A stretch of DNA of 64,000 nucleotides from the NCBI RefSeq assembly GCF_036075115.1, contig NZ_CP107958.1, forward strand, positions 868,001 to 932,000. Reading direction: 5' to 3'. The notes beneath the pieces are model-generated. The model did no database searches. It saw only the letters and a program-made list of their open reading frames with translations, and was not told where the DNA came from. Source of the stretch: Streptomyces sp. NBC_00377. GTDB lineage: Bacteria; Actinomycetota; Actinomycetes; Streptomycetales; Streptomycetaceae. The position numbers were made by a program, and so were the translations under genes. Of this stretch, positions 41,975 to 50,247 are shown one piece after another (position 1 is the first letter of the stretch; each line of letters opens with the position of its first letter).

Positions 41975-42415
41975 TCATCCCACCCCCCAGAGGAACCGGT
42001 GGGTGTGGATGGCGAAGTACGGGAAGGACTGCACGGCGCTCACCCCCTCGATCTCCCGCACGGTGTCGTTGACGAAGTCGAGCAGCTCCTTGGCGGTGGG
42101 GCTGACGACCTCCGCGAAGAGATCGAAGCCGCCGGAGGTGAGCACGGAGTAGACGACCTCGGGGTGGAGGGCCAGCGCGTCCGCGACGGGACGCGGGTCC
42201 GCGGCGGCGGTGATGCCGAGAAGGGCCATGGCCTGGCCGCCGTCGGCCATCGGGTCGGTGACGCCGACGACCTGCACGGCGCGGGAGTCCAGCAGGCGTT
42301 GCAGGCGCTGGCGGGCCGCCGAGGCGGACAGGCCGACCCTGGGGCCGAGGTCGGCGTAGGCGATGCGTCCGTCGGTCTGGAGTTCGCGCAGGATGGCCCG
42401 GTCGATCTCGTCCAC
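41975..42415 (-). CDS. Lrp/AsnC-family regulator
   Basis: A 146-residue regulator. The winged HTH reads AILRELQTDGRIAYADLGPR, VGLSASAARQRLQRLLDS; the C-terminal RAM/AsnC ligand domain follows (ALHPEVVYSVLTSGGFDLFA). The GTG start has GGGAAGGG eight bases upstream. It is 28 nt downstream of the aminotransferase gene, so it probably senses an amino acid related to that enzyme and controls the pair. Confidence 0.93.
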   Translation of the reverse strand: MDEIDRAILRELQTDGRIAYADLGPRVGLSASAARQRLQRLLDSRAVQVVGVTDPMADGGQAMALLGITAAADPRPVADALALHPEVVYSVLTSGGFDLFAEVVSPTAKELLDFVNDTVREIEGVSAVQSFPYFAIHTHRFLWGVG

Positions 42416-42443
42416 GTGTGGTTCCCTTCCCTGCTCGGTGGTG

Positions 42444-43793
42444 TCAGCCGGCCAGTTCGGCGAGGGCCGCGGCGTAGAGCTCGGTGTGGGTGTCCACGTC
42501 CCGCTCGGTGGTGTCGGGGCACATCAGGGCCATGTTGTGGAACGGGGTGAGGAGGATGCCCCGGTTGGCCAGGTAGAGGTGGAGGTAGTCCTCCAGGTCG
42601 GAGTCGCCGGCCTCGGCGGCCTCGGTGCCGGTGCGGGGCCCCGGGTCGGTGAAGCGGTACTCGGTGCGGGCGCCGAGGCGGCAGACGGACCAGGGCAGGG
42701 CGTGCGCTTCGATGCCCGCGCGCACGCCGGCCTCGAAGCGTTCGGACAGGGTGTGCATACGGGCGAACGCGTCGTCGGTCAGCACGTGTTCGAGGGTGGC
42801 TCGGGTCGCGGCGACGGACAGGGCGTTGCCCGCGAGAGTGCCGCCGACCCCGCCCATGTCGACCAGGTCGAGGTCTTCTCGGCCCAGCAGCCGGTCGGCC
42901 AGGTCGGCGCAGAGACCGTAGGCGCCGGCCGGGACGCCTCCACCGATGGCCTTGCCGATCGTCAGGACGTCCGGTTCCAGGTTCCAGGCGGCGGTGCAGC
43001 CGCCCGGTCCGGCGGAGAACGTGTGCGTCTCGTCGTTGATCAGGAGCGTGCCGTGGCGGCGGGTCAGTTCACGGACCCCGGCCAGGTAACCGGGTTCGGG
43101 CAGCACGATGCCGATGTTGGTGAGGGCGGGTTCCATGAGGACGGCGGCCACATCACCGTGGGCGAGCTCGCGCTCCAGGTGGTCCAGATCGTTGAACTCG
43201 GCGACCCGGCTGGTGAGGGTGACGTCGCAGGGGGCACCGACGTTCCCGGGGCGGGCGCGGTCCCGGCCGTCGGGGCCCGCCACGATCAGGGACTCGTCGA
43301 CGCTGCCGTGGTAGCAGTAACTGTTGACGAGGATCTTCGGGCGGCCGGTGACCGCGCGGGCGAGGCGGATCGCCCACCGGTTGGCGTCGGTGGCGGTCAG
43401 CGAGAAACTCCACCGGGTCAGGCCGAAGCGGCGGGTCAGCTCGGCGCCGACCCATTCGGCGTCCTCGGTCGGCAGCATCGCGGTAGCCCCGCCGAGCGTG
43501 GCGAAGCGGTGCTGCACGGCCTCGGCGACGGCGGCCGGCGAGTGGCCCGCCATGGCGCCGGTGTCGCCGAGGCAGAAGTCGATGTACTCGTGCCCGTCGA
43601 TGTCGCGGATCCGGGCGCCCCGCGCCGACTCCAGGTAGCGGGGGAAGGCGCCGGCCGTCTTGTTCATCCAGGTCATCGGCACCCGGCCGAACAGGTGATC
43701 GGCCCTGGCGTAGGCGGCCTTCGAGCGCGGGTTGCGCCGGTCGGCGTCCGCGCTCTCGCGGGCCAGCAGCTCACGCAGTCGGGCACGTTCCAT
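42444..43793 (-). CDS. class III PLP aminotransferase (glutamate-1-semialdehyde aminotransferase-like)
   Basis: A 449-residue PLP enzyme of the class III family. Features: GHEYIDFCLGDTGAMAGHSP, the PLP-ring region SYCYHGSVDESLI, LLINDETHTF with the cofactor Asp replaced in context DE, and TIGKAIGGGVPAG with the Schiff-base Lys at about residue 281. It resembles the glutamate-1-semialdehyde 2,1-aminomutase branch, but haem genes are absent, so an omega- or beta-amino acid transaminase role is more likely. ATG 43793 was chosen over a longer opening; GGGA precedes it. The linked Lrp/AsnC regulator supports an amino acid substrate. Confidence 0.9.
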   Translation of the reverse strand: MERARLRELLARESADADRRNPRSKAAYARADHLFGRVPMTWMNKTAGAFPRYLESARGARIRDIDGHEYIDFCLGDTGAMAGHSPAAVAEAVQHRFATLGGATAMLPTEDAEWVGAELTRRFGLTRWSFSLTATDANRWAIRLARAVTGRPKILVNSYCYHGSVDESLIVAGPDGRDRARPGNVGAPCDVTLTSRVAEFNDLDHLERELAHGDVAAVLMEPALTNIGIVLPEPGYLAGVRELTRRHGTLLINDETHTFSAGPGGCTAAWNLEPDVLTIGKAIGGGVPAGAYGLCADLADRLLGREDLDLVDMGGVGGTLAGNALSVAATRATLEHVLTDDAFARMHTLSERFEAGVRAGIEAHALPWSVCRLGARTEYRFTDPGPRTGTEAAEAGDSDLEDYLHLYLANRGILLTPFHNMALMCPDTTERDVDTHTELYAAALAELAG

Positions 43794-43874
43794 GGCACAT
43801 CCCAGATCCGAGGACGAGTGAAGGGCCCAAACGTACAGCGGAATCAGTGGTGAACTCAAGACCGAACGAAGGAA

Positions 43875-44351
43875 TCAGTCGTCGAGTCGCTCGATTCCTT
43901 CGCACAGCTGCCCGGTTGCACCCTCGCGGTCGCGGTCGCCGTCGCCGTCGGGGCCGGGGGCGTCGAACAGGACCCTGGTGCCGGTGAGGGACATCAGCCG
44001 TGCGACCGCGGGGCCGGCCGAGCGCAGGGTGAGCGTCTTCCGCCGCCTCAGAGCCTGTTCGCGTGCGTCGAGCAGCACGTTCAGAGTCGAACAGTCGCAG
44101 AACTCGACGGCGCCCAGCTCGAGATCGACACCGCGCACCGCGGCATCGAGAGCGGCACGGAGGGCATGTTCCAGGCGCTCGACCGCATCGAAATCGAGTT
44201 CGCCACACATCGCCACGACGACACGGTCACCTTCGGGACGGACATCGATCCCGGGCACGGAGGCAGACCCGGCGCGGCGCACACCCCTCACCTTCGCACC
44301 GGTACGGGGATCCCCGTCGCCGGCGTTCGCTTCGCAGGCAGGTTCCGGCAC
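43875..44351 (-). CDS. STAS-domain anti-sigma-factor antagonist-like protein
   Basis: A 158-residue protein with a STAS domain at ~33-140: VVVAMCGELDFDAVERLEHAL, VDLELGAVEFCDCSTLNVLL. The target site for phosphorylation would be Ser in FCDCSTLNVL. Partner-switching antagonists of this type are phosphorylated by anti-sigma kinases and dephosphorylated by SpoIIE-type phosphatases, three of which are in this window. The tail is DG/DR-rich and low complexity. The GTG start has GGGAGG five bases ahead. Divergent from the winged-helix gene. Confidence 0.9.
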   Translation of the reverse strand: MPEPACEANAGDGDPRTGAKVRGVRRAGSASVPGIDVRPEGDRVVVAMCGELDFDAVERLEHALRAALDAAVRGVDLELGAVEFCDCSTLNVLLDAREQALRRRKTLTLRSAGPAVARLMSLTGTRVLFDAPGPDGDGDRDREGATGQLCEGIERLDD

Positions 44352-44445
44352 GACCGCCTCCCTCGGTCACTTCGCATGTCGCCTCCAGGTTCACCCGCCG
44401 CCCCTCACCCGTCAAGCGATACATGAAATGAAGTTCCGGTTTTTG

Positions 44446-44451
44446 TATACG
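44446..44451 (+). promoter_or_regulatory. -10 element TATACG for winged-helix gene
   Basis: TATACG inside TTTTTGTATACGTGAATG is an AT-rich island upstream of the regulator gene. Its position makes the ATG at 44455 too early and favours the start at 44479. The -35 is weak. Confidence 0.4.
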
Positions 44452-44478
44452 TGAATGTCAGGCCGTTACCATCACCGC

Positions 44479-44826
44479 ATGGAAGGAGTGCCCGAGCCAC
44501 ACAACGGATGGACGTTCCTCACCAACCACGCCCGCGTGCTGGCCGTCATCGCCGACAATCACAGTGCCCGCATCCGGGACATCGCCGCGCACTGCCGGCT
44601 CACGGAACGGGCGGTCCAGAAGATCATCGCCGACCTCGAACAGGACGGTTACCTGTCCCACACGAAGGAGGGGCGCGGCAACGTCTACCGGGTCCAGGCC
44701 GGCAAGGTGCTGCGGCATCCCGCCGAGGCCGGGCTGAGCGTGGCGGCCCTGCTGTCCCTGCTGGCCCGAGACGAGGCGGGACGCCACCCCCTCCCCGGAA
44801 CGGAGGCGGGCGACCGCAGTTCGTGA
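44479..44826 (+). CDS. MarR/ArsR-like winged-helix regulator
   Basis: A 115-residue DNA-binding protein. Residues ~10-75 make a winged helix: LTNHARVLAVIADNHSARIR, DIAAHCRLTERAVQKIIADL (recognition helix), EQDGYLSHTKEGRGNVYRVQ (wing). The C-terminus is short and Arg/Gly-rich with no ligand domain, so it may sense nothing itself or work with a partner. Similar small proteins are frequent in Streptomyces next to STAS or kinase genes. The start is uncertain among ATG 44455, ATG 44479 and GTG 44488; 44479 fits the predicted promoter. Confidence 0.8.
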   Translation: MEGVPEPHNGWTFLTNHARVLAVIADNHSARIRDIAAHCRLTERAVQKIIADLEQDGYLSHTKEGRGNVYRVQAGKVLRHPAEAGLSVAALLSLLARDEAGRHPLPGTEAGDRSS

Positions 44827-44863
44827 CCGCCGCGCGACCGTCCGTGGAGCCGGTAAACCGGTC

Positions 44864-45060
44864 TATGATCACAAGAGACGAAGGTCACGAATACGTATCG
44901 GACATTTGGCTCCGCAATCTTCACGTCAGCCACACAAGTTGGCTAAGTTGACGCTCAGGCCGTACGACTGCCCGTCAGGGCAGGGGGCTTGGGGCACCTG
45001 CGACATGGGTCGCCCGGATTCCTCCGCCGACGGGCGGAGCACGGAAGGAGTACGTCTTCC
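44864..45060 (+). promoter_or_regulatory. promoter -10 (TATGAT) and long structured leader of the NlpC/P60 gene
   Basis: TATGAT at 44864-44869 predicts initiation near 44876 and a leader of about 185 nt. The leader holds the hairpins CTGCCC/GGGCAG (44968-44983) and CTCCGCC/GGCGGAG (45022-45039), the second ending 3 nt before the ribosome site GGAAGGAG. It does not match the c-di-AMP (ydaO) riboswitch core I remember from other wall-hydrolase genes. Confidence 0.4.
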
Positions 45061-46923
45061 ATGGCGACGGATCGCAGCCCGCGCTCCCCAGGCAGCAACA
45101 CCGACGAGCCGAGCCGGGCGGAGATCCAGCAGCGGGTCAGCTCGCTCTACGACCGGGCCGAGAGCGACACGGGCAACCACAACCTGACGCGCGCCATGTC
45201 CGGGCGCCGGCCGGTCACCTCCGTCGCCACCGGCGGGCGGGGGTCCGTCGATCCGTCACTCGAAGCGGTTGCCAGGCAGTGGTTCGACATGGCACGCGAC
45301 CGGGTCGGGCCGACCACGCCCGCGGTACTGCCGGCGGATCGTCAGCCCGCCCGCCCGGCCCGGACCGCGCGGCCGGCGAGCACACCGGAGCGGTCCGTGG
45401 AGAGCCCCGCCGTCAGGGAGTTGGAGGCGGCTCCCCGGCGGGCCCCGGAGCTGACCGCACGTGCCGTCGCCGCCCTTCCCGCGGCGCCCGAACCGCGCCA
45501 GGAGGAGCCCAGGGCGCTGCTGCCCGCGGTCCCCGCCCAGGCCGCCGCTCCCGCCCTGGGCGCCGTTCCCGCCCAGGCCCGCCCCGCCGCCTCCGCTCCC
45601 TCGGACCGGCAGGCGTCACTCAAGAACACCAAGGAACAGATCGGGCGCAAGCTCAGCACGGCCCGGGAGATACTGGCCCGCGCTCTCGCCCAGCCCGTGC
45701 AGTCACCGCCCGCGCCACCCTCACCCGCCGCCACGCCGCCCACGCCCTCCTTGCCCACGTCCCCGCTGGCCGCGGCCGGGACCCAGCAGACCGGCACACT
45801 GCCCGTCCAGCAGCCCTGGGACACCGCGGAACAGCAGGCCTTCCGCGCGGAGATCACGGCCGCGTGGGCAGGACGACCGCCCGCCACCGCGGGCGTCGCG
45901 GCACCGTCCGACGGCTCGGACGGTCTGCTCACGGCCGGTCAACTCGGTTTCGGCGCGCCGATGCCCGGTTTCGCGGCAGCGCCCGAGTCCGCCTACCTCG
46001 CTCCCGCCCCCGTTTCGGCTCCCGAGTACCTGGCCCCGGAACTCGGCCTCACCACACCGCCGTCCGGGTATCCGGTGACGGAACTCGGCCTGCCGGCACC
46101 GGAGTCCGCCTTCTCGACCCACGGCGCGGGCTTCGCCGTACCCGCAGCGACACCCGTACCGGGTTACCCGGCCCCCGGACTCGGCCTGCCCACACCGGAG
46201 CCCGCCTTCCCGACCCACGGCGCGGGCTTCGCCGTACCCGCAGCGGCACCCGTACCCGGTTACGCGACGTCCGAACTCGGTGTCCTGACACCGGCGTCGG
46301 GGTTCGCGGTGTCCGAACTCCCCCTCGGTGTGCCCGACTCCGGCTACGCGACATCCGGCTTCGCGTCCGCCGCGCCGTCCGCACCCGCCATGCCCCCGGT
46401 GTCCGTACCGAGTTACCCGGCGCCCGCGGTGGACGTCCTGACCGCCGGGGTCGGCTATCCGGCCGCCGTCGGTTATCCGGCCCCCGCCGCCCCACTCGCC
46501 GAGACCGTCCCGCCGGCCGCCGCACCCACCGATGCCACGGTGAGCACCACCGGGCCCGTCTACCTGGGCAAGGCGGACAAGGCGCTCTCCTTCGCCCGGG
46601 CTCAGATCGGCCGACCGTGCGTGATGGGAGCCACGGGGCCGGAGTCCTACGACTGCTCCAGTCTCACTCAGGCCGCGTGGCGGGCCGCCGGCGTGACGCT
46701 GCCGCGCACCGCCATCGACCAGGCGAAGGCGTTCACCCGGATCAGCCTGGCCGAACTCCGCCCCGGCGACCTCGTCTTCTTCTTCGACGACCTCAGCCAC
46801 ACCGGTCTGTGCACGGGCAACGGCATGATGATCCACGCCCCCGGCCCGGGCGCTTCCATCCGCGAGGAGGCGATCCTGCCCTTCGGGGAGGGCGCCCTGC
46901 GCGGCGCCGTCCGTCCCGCCTGA
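45061..46923 (+). CDS. NlpC/P60 (C40) peptidase with tandem repeats and no evident signal peptide
   Basis: A 620-residue protein. The N-terminal ~65 residues (EIQQRVSSLYDRAESDTGNH) resemble the start of the helical segment found in secreted NlpC/P60 hydrolases, but no hydrophobic signal sequence precedes it. A ~440-residue Ala/Pro-rich region follows with two nearly identical 32-residue repeats. The C-terminal ~120 residues are a canonical NlpC/P60 domain: YDCSSLTQAAW (catalytic Cys), ELRPGDLVFFFDDLSHTGLC (His) and GNGMMIHAP. The domain cleaves D-Glu-diaminopimelate bonds in peptidoglycan. How it leaves the cell is unclear. GGAAGGAG lies upstream of ATG 45061; a longer frame from 44989 adds no signal peptide either. 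Confidence 0.87.
   Translation: MATDRSPRSPGSNTDEPSRAEIQQRVSSLYDRAESDTGNHNLTRAMSGRRPVTSVATGGRGSVDPSLEAVARQWFDMARDRVGPTTPAVLPADRQPARPARTARPASTPERSVESPAVRELEAAPRRAPELTARAVAALPAAPEPRQEEPRALLPAVPAQAAAPALGAVPAQARPAASAPSDRQASLKNTKEQIGRKLSTAREILARALAQPVQSPPAPPSPAATPPTPSLPTSPLAAAGTQQTGTLPVQQPWDTAEQQAFRAEITAAWAGRPPATAGVAAPSDGSDGLLTAGQLGFGAPMPGFAAAPESAYLAPAPVSAPEYLAPELGLTTPPSGYPVTELGLPAPESAFSTHGAGFAVPAATPVPGYPAPGLGLPTPEPAFPTHGAGFAVPAAAPVPGYATSELGVLTPASGFAVSELPLGVPDSGYATSGFASAAPSAPAMPPVSVPSYPAPAVDVLTAGVGYPAAVGYPAPAAPLAETVPPAAAPTDATVSTTGPVYLGKADKALSFARAQIGRPCVMGATGPESYDCSSLTQAAWRAAGVTLPRTAIDQAKAFTRISLAELRPGDLVFFFDDLSHTGLCTGNGMMIHAPGPGASIREEAILPFGEGALRGAVRPA
46081..46272 (+). repeat. two 96-bp tandem coding repeats
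   Basis: Units 46081-46176 and 46177-46272 differ at few positions and each encode 32 residues beginning E/G-LGLP and containing THGAGFAVPAA. Further partial units flank them (46039, 46273). Confidence 0.8.
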
Positions 46924-46949
46924 GACCGGGCGGAAGACGGTCCGGGCCG

Positions 46950-46970
46950 CCGGCACCGCACAGGTGCCGG
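46950..46970 (+). terminator. hairpin after the NlpC/P60 gene
   Basis: CCGGCACC / GGTGCCGG, 8-bp stem, 5-nt loop, 27 nt after the stop codon. Confidence 0.5.
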
Positions 46971-46987
46971 TCCGCAGACCCGTCGGC

Positions 46988-47016
46988 GAACGGTCACCTC
47001 GCCGAGGTGACCGTTC
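46988..47016. terminator. bidirectional terminator
   Basis: GAACGGTCACCTCG / CGAGGTGACCGTTC around a single base, effectively a 12-bp stem with a 5-nt loop. It lies between the convergent NlpC/P60 gene and the small Cys-protein gene. Confidence 0.75.
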
Positions 47017-47021
47017 GGCCC

Positions 47022-47219
<198 letters not shown>

Positions 47220-47409
47220 TTACCCGGGGCCATGGCTACTCGCCAGTAGGGCCCGCGTCGAGAGGATTGGATCATGTTACTTACGGTAGTGGAAAATACG
47301 ATTCCGGCCGTTTCCGGGTGGGTGGGGTTCCGCCGCCCGACCCCGGACACCGAGGCTTGAGGCACGGGGAACGGCACGGTTCGCGCACACCACTACGGAG
47401 GGACCCGGT

Positions 47410-48045
47410 TTGAACGGCGAGGACGGCGGGCAGCGCGCGGCACGGGTGTTCGATGCACTCGGGCCCATGTACGAGAAGGCGTTCGCGCACTCGGAGGCAC
47501 ATCGCAGGTCCCTGGAGTGGCTGCTGGGGCGGCTCGCCCCGGGCTCCCGGGTGCTGGACGTCGGCAGCGGCACGGGCCGGCCCACGGCGGAGACCCTCGT
47601 CCGGGCGGGTCACCACGTGCTCGGCGTCGACGTCTCCCCCGTCATGGTGGAGCTGGCCGCCCGGCAGGTGCCGGAGGCGGAGTTCCGGTGTACCGACGTA
47701 CGCGGACTGCCCCTGGAGGAGAACTCCCTCGACGCCGTCTGCGTCTACTTCTCGCTGCTGCAACTGGACCGGGCGCAGCAGTCCGAGCTGGTCGGGCGGC
47801 TGGCCCGGGCACTGCGGCCGGGAGGCAGTCTCGTGTTCGCCACCGTGCCGCTGGACGTGGCCGGTGTCGACGCGACGTTCATGGGGCAGCCCGTGCGGGT
47901 GACCAGCTTCGCCCCCGGGGATCTCGTCGACGTGGTCACCGGGGCGGGTCTGACCGTACTGGCCCAGGAGAACGTGCTGTTCACGCCCGATCACCCCGAG
48001 GCCGGACCGGAGCCCCACCTCTTCCTTCACTGCGGCAGGGAGTGA
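47410..48045 (+). CDS. class I SAM-dependent methyltransferase
   Basis: A 211-residue Rossmann-fold methyltransferase. SAM-binding motif I is RVLDVGSGTGR at ~48-58; motif II is LGVDVSPVMVELA; then CTDVRGLPLEENSLDAVCVY and LARALRPGGSLVF. The acceptor is not predictable. The TTG start at 47410 is preceded by ACGGAGGGA at proper distance. The gene is divergent from the 57-residue protein and stands alone. Confidence 0.9.
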   Translation: MNGEDGGQRAARVFDALGPMYEKAFAHSEAHRRSLEWLLGRLAPGSRVLDVGSGTGRPTAETLVRAGHHVLGVDVSPVMVELAARQVPEAEFRCTDVRGLPLEENSLDAVCVYFSLLQLDRAQQSELVGRLARALRPGGSLVFATVPLDVAGVDATFMGQPVRVTSFAPGDLVDVVTGAGLTVLAQENVLFTPDHPEAGPEPHLFLHCGRE

Positions 48046-48095
48046 GAGTTCCCTGCCGCCCCCACATCTGTCGGGCCCTCGGGCGCCACGGGCCC

Positions 48096-48677
48096 TCAGG
48101 CGCCCTTGGCGCCCTTGCCGGAGGTGAGTGCCAGGACCAGCGCCGCCGACCCTGTGCCCAGCAATGCCCCGGCCACGACGTCGCCCGGGTAGTGCACCCC
48201 GGTGTGGATCCGGGAGTAGCCCACCGCGCAGGCGAGGAGGCCCAGCGGGACCGCGGAGACGGGCAGGGTCGGGCCGACCGCCGCCGCGAAGGCGACGGCC
48301 GAGGCGGTGTGCCCGGACGGGAACGACGCCGAGTGCGGCATCGGGACGTGCCGCCCCGGGAACGGCGAGTCCTCGGCGCGGTGCGGCCGCGGACGGCGTA
48401 CGAGCTTCTTGCCGAGCAGATTGGCGGTCGCCGATGCGACGCCGATGGCCGCGACGCCGAGCACGGCGGCGCGACGCGGGCGGCCGCTGCGCAGGGCCAG
48501 CGCGGCGGCGACCGTGAAGGAGAGCTTGGAATGGTCGGCGGCCGCCGACAGCCGGCGCAGCGCGCTGTCCAAAGTAGGCGTTCTGGTCACCGTGACCGTC
48601 TCGTACAGGGCCTGGTCCATGGTGACGAGGTCGCGGACCAGACTCAGAGCGGCCTGCTTCGGCCGGCCGTCAGACAT
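48096..48677 (-). CDS. PAP2-family membrane lipid phosphatase
   Basis: A 193-residue phosphatase with the three PAP2 motifs: KKLVRRPRP, SFPSGHT, and SRIHTGVHYPGD. Several hydrophobic helices place it in the membrane. Family members dephosphorylate phosphatidic acid, undecaprenyl diphosphate or related lipids. Its ATG overlaps the stop of the diacylglycerol-kinase-like gene by 8 nt (ATGTCTGA), so the two are translationally coupled and probably act on the same lipid pool in opposite directions. Confidence 0.92.
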   Translation of the reverse strand: MSDGRPKQAALSLVRDLVTMDQALYETVTVTRTPTLDSALRRLSAAADHSKLSFTVAAALALRSGRPRRAAVLGVAAIGVASATANLLGKKLVRRPRPHRAEDSPFPGRHVPMPHSASFPSGHTASAVAFAAAVGPTLPVSAVPLGLLACAVGYSRIHTGVHYPGDVVAGALLGTGSAALVLALTSGKGAKGA

Positions 48678-50061
48678 CGTAGGCCTCCTTGATCGTTCGG
48701 GGGTCGGGGTGGCCGAGTGCGAGGCGGAGAATACGCCGCCAGTCGACCGTGGGGGGTGCGTAGGCCGCACCCGGGCGGTGCCGCGGCACCCGGACCCGCA
48801 GGGCCGCGGGCCGTACCGTGCACACGACGGGGGTGGCGAGTTCGAGTGCCTCGCCGTCGACGGCCACCGCGATGCGGTCCCGGTCGGCCTCGACGACGAC
48901 GCGCCGGGACGTCACCGAGGTGATGCTGCCCGCGCGTTCACCGAGCAGTGCGAGTTCGGCGGCCTGGGCCGCGCTCTCCACCCGGACGCCGATCACTCCG
49001 AGCAGTCCGGCGTCCAGCCGGGGCCGGCGTCCGCCGCCGAGCGGGTCGGCGCGCGCGTAGGCGTTGTTGCTGACCAGGAGTGCCTGCGGCGCGTGCACCC
49101 GGGTGTCGTCCGTGTGGACGTCCAGGGTCGGACCGGCCTCGCCCTGGAGCAGGTCGGGCAGGTGGTCGAGTGCGGTGGCGGCCTTGGCGTCGCGGTAGTC
49201 GGGGCTCTGCACTATTTCCGCGTACGCCCCGAAGGAGACGGTGTTGACGAAGGCCCGGCCGCCGACGTCCCCGAGGTCCACGCGGAGTTCGACGCCGTTG
49301 GTGAGGGCGTCGAGGCTGCGGCTGGGGTCGGTGCGGTCGAGGCCGAGGTCCATGGCGAAGTGGTTGCGGGTGCCGGCGGCGATCACCAGGAAGGGCAGGT
49401 CGTGTTCGGCGGCCACGGACGCGACCAGTGCCTGGGTGCCGTCGCCGCCCGCGACGCCGAGCAGGTCCGCGCCCTCGGCGACGGCCCGCCGGGCCTCCGC
49501 CTCCGGGTCGGTGTGAACACCGTCGCCGCCGAGCAGGACCACCCGGGCGCCGAGCCCCTCGGCGCGCTCCACGAGGCCGTGCTTGACGACCTTGCCGCCG
49601 CCCGAGCGCACGTTCATGATCAGGACCGGTCGGCGCGGCGGCGGGGTCTTCCGCCCGTGCGTGCCCTTGGGACGGCGCACGCTGCGCAGTGCGGCCCGGG
49701 CCGAGGCCAGGGCCCCTGCCCACAGGCCCAGCGCGCCCACCGCCACCGGCCACAGGCCGGACGTGACGTACAGCGCCAGCACGCCCACGGGCGCGCTGAC
49801 GGCCAGCAGCGCGCCGAGCAGCCTGGCTCCGCCCCGGTGCGCCAGCATCCACCACACGCCCGCCCCCGCCAGCGCGAGGAGGGCGAATCCGGTGAACAGG
49901 ATCAGCCAGCCGCCGGAACCCACGCCCGCCAGCACCGCGGCGACGCAGGCGGCGAGCAGCACCAGGGCGAGCCGGGCCCAGCCCCGCGCGCGGGACACGG
50001 CGTCCCGCTGCGCCGGGCCGACGTGCGGCAGCGCCCATTTCGATCTACGTGTGTCGTTCAC
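48670..50061 (-). CDS. diacylglycerol kinase-like lipid kinase with N-terminal membrane domain
   Basis: About 463 residues. The first ~140 residues hold about four membrane spans (LALVLLAACVAAVLAGV, WLILFTGFALLALAGAGVWW, LLGALLAVSAPVGVLALYV, WPVAVGALGLWAGALASA). The catalytic DAGK domain follows: VLIMNVRSGGGKV, the GVAGGDGTQALVA nucleotide loop, IAAGTRNHFAMDLGL, NTVSFGAYAEI, and a C-terminal beta region. It phosphorylates diacylglycerol or related lipids using ATP. The GTG at 50061 is the best start; a longer opening to 50142 is low-complexity leader. It is coupled to the PAP2 gene downstream. Confidence 0.9.
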   Translation of the reverse strand: MNDTRRSKWALPHVGPAQRDAVSRARGWARLALVLLAACVAAVLAGVGSGGWLILFTGFALLALAGAGVWWMLAHRGGARLLGALLAVSAPVGVLALYVTSGLWPVAVGALGLWAGALASARAALRSVRRPKGTHGRKTPPPRRPVLIMNVRSGGGKVVKHGLVERAEGLGARVVLLGGDGVHTDPEAEARRAVAEGADLLGVAGGDGTQALVASVAAEHDLPFLVIAAGTRNHFAMDLGLDRTDPSRSLDALTNGVELRVDLGDVGGRAFVNTVSFGAYAEIVQSPDYRDAKAATALDHLPDLLQGEAGPTLDVHTDDTRVHAPQALLVSNNAYARADPLGGGRRPRLDAGLLGVIGVRVESAAQAAELALLGERAGSITSVTSRRVVVEADRDRIAVAVDGEALELATPVVCTVRPAALRVRVPRHRPGAAYAPPTVDWRRILRLALGHPDPRTIKEAYDV

Positions 50062-50198
50062 CGTGCGCCCGCCATGCCTCGAGGCTCCCTCATGTGCGTC
50101 GACCGCGCCGACGATCTCGATCAATTGTCCATGGCGCGGCACCCGGATGGGACCGTGGTCCCGATCCCGCTTCCGGTGTCGCTACGTGTCCGGGCATG

Positions 50199-50232
50199 CC
50201 GAGGGCCCGTCGGCGGTCCGACGGGCCCTCGG
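50199..50232 (-). terminator. terminator of the DUF1996 gene
   Basis: CCGAGGGCCCGTCGG / CCGACGGGCCCTCGG, a perfect 15-bp stem with a 4-nt loop, 16 nt beyond the DUF1996 stop on the minus strand. Confidence 0.85.
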
Positions 50233-50247
50233 TGGAACAGCCGAATC

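Noticed and set aside
44876..45060. c-di-AMP (ydaO-type) riboswitch before the NlpC/P60 gene
   Set aside because: Position and gene type fit, but the conserved core strings I expect for that riboswitch are not present; only simple hairpins can be shown.
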